NCBI GenBank assembly: GCA_037176845.1
Contig: JAYKXP010000090.1
Location: forward strand, 1 to 64,000
Length of the DNA: 64,000 nt
From: Paramarasmius palmivorus
Taxonomy: Eukaryota > Basidiomycota > Agaricomycetes > Agaricales > Marasmiaceae
Direction of reading: 5' to 3'
Shown: one piece after another, positions 34,159 through 44,533 of the stretch
Layout of the letters: the number at the start of each line of letters is the position of its first letter
How positions within the stretch are numbered: position 1 is the stretch's first letter
Made by a program: the position numbers and the translations under genes
The notes under the pieces: model-generated
Databases searched by the model: none
What the model was told of the DNA's origin: nothing
What the model saw: the letters and a program-made list of their open reading frames with translations, nothing else

Positions 34159-36132
34159 GTGGGAACACGAGAGGCGCGACGTTGCTCTTTCTCTCTTCTT
34201 ACTTTCTTATATTGTAGGACGTGAATGAGCATGCCTTATAGGGCCGCCATCATAACACACTATCAGAAGAAATCAAAAGCAGACTCGTCCGCTTCGGAAG
34301 CTCCTCACTTACCTTGTCCTTAGCTTGGCTCTGTACGCAAAGCGTGCTAAGCACATTATTGGGAAATCTGCACCCTCGCCGAATGTTCCGGAAAATGGCG
34401 TGCATGTAAAAAGCACCGTCAATGGTCAACATCTCCGCACAATTACTGTAATTGACTCTTGGAATTTGGATCCATCAACCTTCGGAGCATGCGTTGTGCT
34501 GACGAGTGATGATGATCATAAATCATCATGTCTACTCGGCTTTTGAGTGCATCTCGATGACAGTTCGGCGGTTCTAGAGGACTTGTGAGCGACATCCTAC
34601 TTATACTCTATAGTACCAACATACTAATGGGTAGTTGAGGGAGACGGCTGGGATCTGCTGGAGCCCGGTGAGGTCCTGCGATGATGCACGAACATAGGAT
34701 ACTGCCGTCGACATCATTGCTGGCTCTTCGATGCCGCCGGTTCATGGCAGTTTGCCTCAGTTTGCTGGCCCTGAATATCATATTCAGTTTTTCTGATATC
34801 TTGTGGTTTCACAGTTTCTTACCTGGTTTACCTTCTGAGACCATTTAGGTGAATCGATGATTACTAGTTATCCAGCACCTGATAGGAGAGTTCAACGTGG
34901 TCATCGACCAGCGTGGGTGCTACTACCGTAAGTTCCACGCGAAAAAAAATTGAAAGCAGAGGGCGTAGTGTTCATGCACCAAGGTGGGGTAATGCATATT
35001 CCGTCGAGAAACGGTCGACCGTCCACCTCGATACCGAGTTTGCACCCGAGCGTCCAGAGCGCCGATAATATGAATCAGAACGATCCCGAGTATCTCTGTT
35101 TCTCTGGAAGAGCAGCACGCCAAGCTTGCGTGATGACGAGAAAGAAGCACTGTATGTGTAGGTCCAAGAATCCCGGCACAACCAGAAATTCTCGGAGGTG
35201 ACGGAAGACCTTGCGGAGATGTGATGAAGGCGTCCAATCGACTAGGACGTGTTCTACCCAAAGTACGTCGTTGCTAAAGCCAACCGCAACCGGGGTGTAC
35301 TTGACTAAAATGAGCTGACGGGTCATCGTTTTGAGGATTGAACGGAAGCCGCTGACTGCTGTTGAACGCCAAACCCTTCTACTTGGTATCTTGGGCTCCA
35401 AGTCGGGCCAAATTTCTAGAATTAAGCGTGTATGAATAGATCAGGATTGCACGGTTTACTCCACGAACATACGATAGCATCCTAACTCCTCTCCGAGCGT
35501 ATTACGTAGAACGGGTTGACCAAAACACGATGAATTGCAGAGACGAACAAGACGGAGATTACAGGAGATTACTGGTGGTGGTCAGTAGCAGAGTCGTTGC
35601 CGGCGGCAACTTCGAGACCACGTGTATAGCAATTCTGTATGATATTAGCATCTAGACACTTGGACGATTTTTGAAGTTCGAAATTTCATTTCCTAGCCTG
35701 TGTAAAAGCTATCGTAGAAATAAATAAAAGTTCCGGCTAGATAGAGAATAACTATAGAACACGAATGTGAAAATAACTAGGAAGATGTCCTAGGATAAGT
35801 AGTAAACGGACAATATCAATAAGAATACACTTGGGCCTGGAAAAATACATGTACTTAAGACTATTTGGTTCATCTGTGAGATATCAATATCCCGAGAGGT
35901 ATACAATAGATATAGATATAGAGGGGACAGGAAAGGGATGTCGCAGAATAACAGGAACCGGAAGAACAAGAGACGAACAGATAGATATTCAAACGAGTGT
36001 CTAGATCCAAGGTTGGAGGGAGAATCAAACATAATTCAGTATAGAAAAAAACGAACGAAAGAGAGTGTGTCGCAGATTGACGAAGGAAACCCAGAAATAA
36101 AGTTATACTACCTACGAATTGAGTCGCTATTT
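34159..36132. other. Gene-poor gap of about 2 kb
   Basis: The gap holds the promoter of the P450 gene and the 3' flank of the RA-PH gene. Overlapping minus-strand frames between 34923 and 35401 lack a credible ATG and splice structure, and resemble no family I know. An A/T-rich, repeat-poor tract covers 35640-36110. No transposase or RNA gene was seen. Confidence 0.4.
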
Positions 36133-39100
36133 TCATGGCCCCACCTGGCCTCTCAGCAGCGATCCCGGGGCAAACATGTCGTTGCCTCCCATCTGCAAAA
36201 GTGGCTTATCTGGCATCGGTCTACGCTTAGTTGGCGCCCTTGACAAGCTAGCCCCAGCGGCGGCAGCACCAGTCAAACTCGTTGGGATAACACCAGAGGC
36301 CGTTTTGGGTGCAAACAAAACATGGCGTTCTTGATACAGCACGTAAGACTAGAGAGAGAGAGCTGCCATTAGGGAAGCTTCTTCGGAGAGATGAAGATCA
36401 CTTACACGGGCCAATAAAATTTTTTCCATCCACTTCTCCCCATCCTTAGTCTTGCATGAGAATAAATGCATGTAATCCGAAGTGTCTTCGAACAAGCTCA
36501 TCTTCTCCGTACTCTTGACCGCGAAGGTGTACTCTTTGGGTGCTTTGAGCAGGCGAGTAATGTGATAGGCGTCGAAATTGGAGAGAGCACACAGCAGAAC
36601 TTCGTCTTTACACTAAGGATAATGCTGAGCCTCCAATAATGAGGTAGAGATATGGACTTACGTTGTCTCGCTTCGAAATATACAGCCCATGTTCTCGGAG
36701 GACCAACCACCGTTTGGACCACTTCCCTCTTCGCACCTCGTATTCGATGTATCCTGAACATGTGGGCGAGCTGCTAGGTAAAGCCTACGCAGAGTCGGTT
36801 AGCATGTCAAGAAATCGCGTAGTAAGTATCGCACATACCGAACGGCTCAGAACAGGCTCCCAAGGTGTCAAGCGCACCATCCATATGTTCACGGTCTTAT
36901 CCTTACCCCAGCTCGCCTCGACATCCGACAGCAGCTCAAAACTCCTCACAGGCCTCTCAATCCCAAAGTCCTGAGCAACTTCCCATAACATCCACCCACC
37001 GCTGCCTCTCCAATCCTTGAGCTCCCCACGCCTCTCAAGAATATCAATGACCTCTCCAGCATTCGTCTGCTGAGTCATCTCGACCATGACAAACCGCTGC
37101 TTGTCGCCGATGAAAATTCGTTGTTGGGTAGTCTTCAGGTTCGCGGGTAAAGCGGGCATATATTCAACTGGAGGAACTTCAAGGCCATCAGGACGAGTAT
37201 GCTCTGCAGACGACCGTCCTGATCGCCTGCTACCCATAGTATCGGTACTCTTCCTCGGAGGCGCGTCATTCATGGCTAGATTACCAAACTCGTCCACAGG
37301 ATTGCGAGGTGGCGGAGGCCGAGATCTCGAACGAGCGCGTGTCGAAGGCAGAGGTGGCATACCAGGAATCTGGTCGTGAGGCTGTGGTTGAGCAGTAACT
37401 CGCTGGGAGCGAGCGCGGTCGAGGGACGTTTGGTTGTAGTCGGGTTGGTTGGGCACCTGAGGCCTGTGGAACGATCGCATAGGTCGTAAAGTCTTTTCCA
37501 TCGTGGGCAATGGTGGGGCTGGGGTGGATTGATGTAGGTTCGGAGGTGCAGTCCCACCCGATATCGTATTCGTCCTTGTTCTGCCTCGTTGAGAACGTAG
37601 CCTAACTGTGCCTGCTGGAACCGACGATGGAAGAGTGGTGGTATCGCCGATAAGGGATCCTGGTTCGACCTGGGATTCGGTTTTGGGTGGTTCAGGAGGT
37701 ACAAGTTGTGCCATGGCGAGTGCGGCTGCTTCCTGGCTACTCGACATGACGTCCGAAATGGGCGGCAGCGGCGAAGCAGGTAAGGGAACACGAGATGCCT
37801 GTGCGCGTAGTTTCCTCTCTTTGCGCCTTTGCTTGTCTTTCAAGCGTATGCTTCGTTGTGCCCTAAGCGCTGTGGGGTGAGACTGGGCAAGAGGGACATC
37901 GTCATCCGAGTCTTCTTCCTCTTCCTGCTCTGATTCGGAGTCAGAAGTGGAGTCAAACATAGAGGGCCGTCGAGGCTGATATGGGTCCTCATCGTCTCCG
38001 TTTCCGTAACCCCGACCGTTGGAACTGAGGTGCCCACGACCGCCAGACCTCGACTGCGAGTATCCAGAATATCCGTTCGAATCTCCATACCCTGAGTAAC
38101 CAGCATATCTAGAATAGCCACTTCTCCCACGCTCATTGTCACCATCCACGGGCTCTTCGGAGGAGTCCTGTGAATAGCGCGACGAAGTTTCGTTGTGGCC
38201 ATGGTCAGCACTGCTATGAGTGCTCCGACTGCAATCGGTACCACAACATTCATTACTGTCGCAGCAATCCGAATAGTAGCTGAAGCTCGACGAGCTCTTG
38301 CTGGAGCAAGTACGACTAAGCATACTGTGTTTGTCGTCTCCGTGGAGGTGGTCGCCTTTGAAATAGAAGTGGTCTTCGTCGTCTTTTCCAAAGGCGACAT
38401 TGATAGACGACCTCGGGGTCTTCGGGAGAGGCTTCCCTATTGAATGGAGAGACGAATGAGGGAGGCGAAGTGTGGCCTCCGAATCCCAATTCTTTAGTGT
38501 AAGGTAGCCGTCTCCCTCGGTGGCCTCGGGTGACGGGGAGCTCAGCGAGAGATAAGCAAGCTCGTGTTCTGGTGAGCTCAAATCCACAGGTGGAGGAGAC
38601 ATGCGAGATGAAATGTGCTGCTCGTCGGTTGTCCTGTGTCTGCGGTGCAACTGCCGTTTGACAGCAGACTCGGACTCATCCTCGTTCTCAGATAACGCTG
38701 GTGACGTGAAGGCGGTGCTGGCACCATCACTCGCAAAGTCAGAGCTTGAAGACTCTGTCGTAGGAGTAGGTGGCGTTGTCGTAATGACAGCGAAAGCCTC
38801 CGATCGAGGACTGGAAGGATTACTTTTGCGCTTATCCTTACGGAAGAGCGAGCCAAAGTGAGATGACGAAGAAGTTCGCTTGTCATTGGATTGAGTGGAG
38901 ACTGTGGAGTTTGTATTGTGATGGAGTGCCAGCTCAAAGAGATTACTGATGCTCAAGGATGAACGGTTACGACGAATGGGTAGTGACTCCACGGGTTGAA
39001 TGAGTGAAGAGTCATTCTCTTCAGAGTGAAGGGATTCAGCCTCCCAAGGCTCGAGAGGTAGATTGGCGCCTACTTTGCCTCTGCGAGTCTGAATGGGGCA

Positions 39101-39723
39101 AAGGCGGAGAAAAGAGACCGAAAATGAATAGTCAGTAAGTGACGACGTAATCCGGGGAGAAGATAGGTATCAAAACTTAATGAAGTGCTCACCTTGGGTA
39201 TAACGACATTCATCTCGGCCAGTGTGTTCAATGAAGGAAGAGATGGCCTGGTTCCAAGGGTTTTCTGTTTGGAAAGGGTAGGAAGCTGGGTATAGGGTTC
39301 AGATGGGAATTGAGAGGTGAGTGGCGATAATGGGGAATGCCTCTTGGGTATCGTCAACTGAGATAGATGGGGCGGTAATGGTATTGATGGTGAGCGAGGC
39401 GAAGCTGGTGGCGATGAGAGGTCTGCGAAGGGGTCGTCGTCGAGTAATGAAGACTCTGCGTCGGAGTCCACCGAAAGCGCGTCAAGGTTTGCGGTGGGAC
39501 TGAACTCGTCATAATAGCTTGCATGTTGGGAAATCTCGCTATAGCTTGTGGGATGGATTTGAAGACCCGGCTTCACTTTCTTGCCTTTCTGTTCGTCCTT
39601 CTCGTTCTCCGACTCGATGTCCTTCTCATCCTTCTCGCCTTTTTCTCCGTCCTTGTGTCCGTGATGAAAGAGAGCCGATAGTGCGTTGATAGATGACCTC
39701 CTTTTCCGTGTACCGTTCACCAT
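36133..39723 (-). CDS. RA-PH domain adaptor protein (MRL/Grb7-like)
   Basis: Five exons on the minus strand (39193-39723, 36839-39088, 36662-36784, 36406-36612, 36133-36348) give about 1108 residues. Residues 1-700 are low complexity, Ser and Pro rich, with acidic clusters (EQEEEEDSDDDVP) and Gly/Tyr-rich stretches (GYSGYGDSNGYSGYSQ). A Ras-association domain follows (RFVMVEMTQQTNAGEVIDIL, GGWMLWEVAQDFGIERPVR). A pleckstrin-homology domain comes next (GYIEYEVRRGKWSKRWLVLR, with EKWMEKILLAR in its last helix). The tail is short and Ala-rich. RA-PH tandems occur in RIAM/lamellipodin and Grb7-type adaptors, which link Ras-like GTPases to membranes and actin. That role is inferred from the domain order. 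The start could alternatively be the ATG at 39834 in the same frame; 39723 was chosen because MVNGTRKRRSS is a more typical beginning. Confidence 0.75.
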
Positions 39724-40532
39724 CTGCGAGTCAAAGCAGATATACGCGTGTGGAACAGTGAAGTCGTGGTAGTAGTCGGAGAAAAGAGGAAGATTAGAAT
39801 GAAGATCAGAGTAATTCCAATTCATCGTGGTCGTCATATGTAGCAAAAAAATCTTTTGCAACAGAGTCGAAACGGATTTCTGACTTGTTTGAAATTTGGT
39901 TTGGTATCTCGCGTGGTGAAGGACTCCTATGATGAAAACATTTGCATTTTGGCTTATAGAGACCGATTAAAAACGTACCTTCTGACCTTTCCGAGGTGAG
40001 TTTTGAGGAAGAAATCGGGAGTTTCAAGGTTTCATGCCAATGGGGAAGGATGTTGGCTGGGCGCTGAAGCGAAGGAGTCACGCATTACATACTCGCTAAC
40101 GCTCAGTCCGCTACGCCCAAAGTCAAAAGTCAACCTACTGGCATTTACCTGGCATCTCACTTGATTCTCAGCAGTCCTGAATGATTCTGATTCCCGCTGT
40201 CTGTAATCGATGGGAGAAGTAGGTCAACACATATGACAACCGGAAGTCGAGTACTCGGGACGATTACTCCGGCGTATAGAAGGCCAACCATGGAAACCGT
40301 TCAGCGGAGCCAAATTATCGAGGTACCAATGCCCTGGACTGTGCACGATGATGACCCCAAAAGGATCTCATCGTCGGTATCTATGGGGGAAACACTTCGA
40401 AGCCAGCAGCCACTGTAATCATGGAAAAGGTTCATTGAAAGAATGTATCGAATCATGAATGAATGAAGCTATACATTGAAGCAGGAAATCGTTTACAAGA
40501 ACACAATACAAATCCCTATCGCGCGCTACTAG
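39724..40532. other. Intergenic, upstream of the RA-PH gene
   Basis: Promoter region of the RA-PH gene and 3' flank of the F-box gene. No reading frame with support, no repeat and no RNA gene was recognised. Confidence 0.4.
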
Positions 40533-42331
40533 CTACAAGCAGAGGGCTGCAGAATCCATTCTTATCTCATAGCAAGGCCCATAATGATCTGCCACCATAA
40601 ATTTCTCTAGGCTCCCATAACGACGACGGAGCATTTCCGCAGCGATAGCATAGTCATCATGGTTCGGCAACGTCTGTCCTTCGTCATCAAAGTCTGTACA
40701 GTAATAGATTGTCAGATGCCGAAGTTTTTTTGGAAGTGGCACGGTTGACGTGATGAAACGAAGGAGCCAATTCTGGATCAGAGTCAGAATGAGAGTGCAT
40801 GGGAACGACTTGGTACTTACCAAGGGCGCATTAGGGTCGACGATTCCCTGGCTCAGTGCCGCGAGGTATTCCAGAACAGAGAGCTCTTCATGCACCTCGG
40901 GGGGCACCCCGTTCACCCCCTGTGCATCAACGACAACATCCAACTCCTCAGCCACTACACACATGATACCATCATAACTCTTCTCATGGACATCGTCCAT
41001 CTCAGAGTCAACTTTGGTGTCAGGTTCTTCGGATCCCGACCAATCGGAATCAATGCCCGTGAGCTCGAAGTAGGTATCACTCCCACTGCCAGAATCGTCA
41101 TCAATGCTGCTATCACTTTCGTCGCTCTCCTCGCTCTCGTCATCCCCTTCCCCTGTTCCTGGTCATCATCATCCTCCAGAATCTCTAGCTGATCATACTT
41201 GCAATCAAACGCGGAGAAATACAAGTCTTCCAGGTCTGGGAAGAACTCTGGAATCGCAGGCATCACTTGCGAGGGATGTATCATCGAAGGTACTCTGAGC
41301 TTGGTTATGTTACGGGTCGACTGTCTCGCCGCACATAACGCCTGCAAGATGGTCTCCTCTTCCTGACCTGGATGGGAAAGGAACCTGTGGTAAATGGAGA
41401 GTACGTGCACAGGCCTTCCGGGTACCAAAAGCGGCACGAGACACGCTGGGCCTCCGAATTCGCGCAAGCTTGGTAAATGACCTGGTGCAAGCTTGTCCGG
41501 AAGCGCAGCTTCGAATGTCTCGGGGAGATTTGAAATGATGGATAGTTGCTCCAGTACAGAGCAAGTCTCGAGCAGGCGGAAAAGGCTGTGGAATGGTTCA
41601 TTTTCGAGATGAACGTGTAAACGCCTCAAGTTATTCAATGAAAAGTGATGTCGGATGAAAGATTCGATGTAGAACGTTGTGAGAATACGATGTCGGAGGA
41701 TGAGTTCATCCAGTGTGTCGATAGGAAGCAGGAGTGGCGCATCTTCGCACAATTCGATGTCATTCTGAGTAGTTTGAACCGGGTGTTTGAAATCAAAACT
41801 CTTCAACTGCCGCAACACCATATTCCCTCTCCCATCAATAGCACAATCTCTCAGGCTGAGCTCTGAGAGTTGAGGCAACGACGCCAGTTTCTGGCATATC
41901 CAGCCTTCCAGCTTGTATCGCACGAGTTCGAGTCTGGTGAGATGGGTAAACTCGTTGATGTTGTTGGCCCACATATCGTGGATAGCTGTGTAGAGAAGCG
42001 CAAGTCTCTGTTTCGTACCCCTCATGTTTTCCTCTGGAGTACCGTAGAATCCCAACGAGTATCGGGCCTCTCGGACCATGTCCGCGAAGTGCGTCTTCTT
42101 GACCATGTTTTTCAAGGTGATGTATTTCCTGCGAAGTGTAGCACGTTCCTCGTTTCCACTGTCGTACCGCTCGATATAACGGGGATTGGGGATATCAATG
42201 GAGAGTCTCTCGAAGAGTTTCGGCTGGCAAATATCGCGAAAAGTGCGGTTAACGAGGACGAGGTTTTGAAGATCGTGAGAGCTAGCGTAGCTGAAGCAAT
42301 GCTCCCATATCTCGGGGGGAAAGGAAGACAT
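40533..42331 (-). CDS. F-box protein with LRR-like region and acidic insert
   Basis: Three exons on the minus strand (41203-42331, 40821-41152, 40533-40772) give 566 residues starting MSSFPPEIWEHCFSYA at 42331. The F-box reads FPPEIWEHCFSYASSHDLQNLVLVNRTFRDICQPKLFERL. Leu-rich strands follow (LTRLELVRYKLEGW, LSELSLRDCAIDGR, LRRLHVHLENEPF). A highly acidic stretch after residue 375 (GDDESEESDESDSSIDDD) precedes the last repeat-like part. The first intron, 41153-41202, begins GCAAGT and ends ACAG. It is needed to move from the Leu-rich frame to the acidic frame, so what looks at first like a frameshift is explained by a GC-AG intron. The protein presumably recruits substrates to an SCF ligase; the substrate is unknown. 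Confidence 0.75.
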
Positions 42332-42476
42332 TTTGGCGAGAGGTAAATTGCTGGTGTTTGGTGCGCATTTTATACTGCAGAAATGCATCCATTGTTTTCT
42401 CAAAGTGGTGATGGTCGATGAACAAGAGTCCACCAATGCTTCGACCAAGGCCCGTCACTGGACCCTAGTCACACTG

Positions 42477-42492
42477 CACGTGATGTGACCAT
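42477..42492. repeat. 16-bp direct repeat upstream of the broken copy
   Basis: CACGTGATGTGACCAT recurs exactly at 43493-43508, each about 90 bp before the ATG of a coiled-coil gene copy. It contains an E-box CACGTG. It marks the duplicated upstream region. Confidence 0.7.
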
Positions 42493-42567
42493 TAGAAAGA
42501 CGCGAATTAAACTTTGTTGCCTGGAACCTCCTCCATTCCTCCATCATCTTGGTCCCAAGCACCCGCA

Positions 42568-43378
42568 ATGCTGAACAGATACCACCCTATCCAACACGCG
42601 GCGGGGTTTGAGTATGCGAAAATCACGTACCTCCCCAGCTAGATGTTAGCGCGTTTGTCGCTGGATTCTTCAATTCACTAGAGTGGGTATACTTCGACTA
42701 GAGATTACAAGAAAGACTCGACAATATCACGGAAAACCTCGATGGATTAGAGGAAAGGTTAGGAAATATAGAGGATAAAGTGGAAGACATCGAGAGCAGG
42801 GCAGATTACATAGAAAGCAAGATAGACGAGCTGGAAAATAAAGTGGACTGCGTGGAGAGCAAGACGTACGACGTTGAGAATACGGTGGATGGAACGGAGG
42901 GTGACCTTGAGGAGATGTCTCAGCGTTTGGGGGTGCTTGGAAATCAGGGCGGAGACGTGGAAGAGACAGCAACATCTGTAGAAGTGACGGAAGCCGAAGT
43001 AAACCGACCAACATGTACTTCATTAAGACGAGACTCGGGTTGTTCATGGACTTATGCATAGGCACACAACCCCTCTCGTCGCAATGGCTCGGTGACGCCC
43101 TACGTGGCCGTTCCCTGCATGAACCATAATGGTACTGCTGAGTATCCTCCTGACCGGGTATGTTGATCTACAAATGCCCTTTTCCAGATACCTAAGTAAT
43201 ATAATATATCCTCAGTTCACAGCCCTAGGAAAGCAAGACCATCATACCAAGTCTTTCGTCCTCGCGGCCCGCGTCATGGTTACAGTTCTATGAAGCGCCA
43301 CGAAATTTAAGAGACGCTTCTCGGCGGCAGCAGCTCCGTTTGCTGGGTAGCAAGATAGAATGCGCCCTACCTCACTAG
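42568..43378 (+). pseudogene. Broken tandem copy of the coiled-coil gene
   Basis: The ATG at 42568 starts MLNRYHP and aligns with the intact copy at 43579. It meets TAG at 42640-42642, where the other copy has codons for a Pro-Asp stretch. The downstream coiled-coil part remains readable (VEDIESRADYIESKIDELEN, heptad spaced), as do two later exon-like blocks corresponding to 43978-44043 and 44126-44290. The copy therefore looks like a pseudogene of a tandem duplication covering about 0.8 kb. Confidence 0.65.
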
Positions 43379-43492
43379 ATACATTGTATACCCCGCATAC
43401 TATAAGTGGACATTCTATTTCTTGTTTCACATTTCTTAACCTTATGCATCTTTCACTAAGTCTGCAGACGCGTCTCGGGCTCACATAGAAAA

Positions 43493-43508
43493 CACGTGAT
43501 GTGACCAT
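43493..43508. repeat. 16-bp direct repeat upstream of the intact copy
   Basis: Second exact copy of CACGTGATGTGACCAT. The ATG of a 7-codon upstream extension overlaps its last bases (43507-43509). Confidence 0.7.
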
Positions 43509-43578
43509 GAAGACGCGAATTTCGAATTCTGCAACTCACTTGCTCTTCTTCATTCCGTCATCATCTCAAACACTTGCG

Positions 43579-44043
43579 ATGCTGAACAGAAACCACTATC
43601 ACCCATACCAACCCGCTGCTGGACGTCGAATCTATGGGCCTCACGTACCTCTCCAGCCGGACGTCGATGCTTTTGTCGGCGCGTTCTTCAATTCACCACA
43701 CTGGCTACAGTTCAACCAAAGGCTCCAGTCCATTGAAGAACAAATGGGCTACGTTGTAGAGCGGCTTGAAGGCCTGGAAGAGAGACTAGCCAACATCGAA
43801 GGCAAGGCGGAATACATTGAAGAAAAGGTAGATAGCACGGACGGGGGCTTCGAGGATTTTGGAGGACGTTTAGACGAAATCAGACGATCAGCATCGCTCA
43901 TAGAGGTGATGGCAGCTAGAGTAAGTTATCTGTTGACAACTTCAAGTCCTCAAACAACATGTATGGCATGTCGACAGGCTCACAACCGCACCTGCGGTGA
44001 TGGCTCAGTTGCTCGCTATGTGCCTGGTGCCTCGTCTGACTGA
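43579..44043 (+). CDS. Small coiled-coil protein, lineage-specific
   Basis: Two exons, 43579-43920 and 43978-44043, flank a 57-bp intron that lacks a stop. The protein of about 135 residues begins MLNRNHYHPYQPAAGRR. Residues 50-105 form a coiled coil of repeating E-x-x-L/I units (QRLQSIEEQMGYVVERLEGL, ERLANIEGKAEYIEEK). A conserved block DVDAFVGAFFNSPHW precedes it. No known domain was recognised. A homologous block without a matching frame follows at 44126-44290 (reading LWLQFYKAPQSLFNVSRQQ), so the ancestral protein was probably longer and this copy may itself be truncated by a frame change. It is the better preserved half of a tandem duplication. Confidence 0.5.
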   Translation: MLNRNHYHPYQPAAGRRIYGPHVPLQPDVDAFVGAFFNSPHWLQFNQRLQSIEEQMGYVVERLEGLEERLANIEGKAEYIEEKVDSTDGGFEDFGGRLDEIRRSASLIEVMAARVSYLLTTSSPQTTCMACRQAHNRTCGDGSVARYVPGASSD

Positions 44044-44533
44044 CGGCGATACCGTTGAACGTCCCCCTAGTGAAGTAAGTTGAACTCTGATGAGGTTTTC
44101 TGACTTCTAACGAGGGAGTTTTCAGTATAGCGCCCTGGAAAACAAGACAGTCCTCCAAATTCTTCCATACTCGCAGCTCGTGCTGTGGCTACAGTTCTAC
44201 AAAGCGCCGCAAAGTTTGTTTAATGTTTCTCGTCAGCAACAGCTTCGCTTTCTGGCTAGCAAAATTGGTTGTCCGGAGAATCTGGGATAAAGAAGTACGA
44301 TCTTGGGAATAACGCCCAAAGGACCCTGATCTCTGTGTATATTCTGCTTTATTTGTATTCTCCGTTCATCTTCTCGTTTACAATCGTGTTATGTTCTGGG
44401 CACCAACACGAGGACTCTTCGATATGTAAACGATTTATACATTGTGATCTTCAATATGTTGCATTTCTAGTCTACAAATTGCCATCGAATTATTGGTTGA
44501 TAGTATGTACTTTTACGCGTTCAATACAGTAAT

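Noticed and set aside
37276..38443. Long frames overlapping the RA-PH gene
   Set aside because: They are by-products of the low-complexity coding sequence of that gene, with no domain or splice structure of their own.
41130..41210. Apparent frameshift in the second F-box gene
   Set aside because: A GC-AG intron at 41153-41202 with a GCAAGT donor, 50 bp long, restores the frame, so no mutation is needed.
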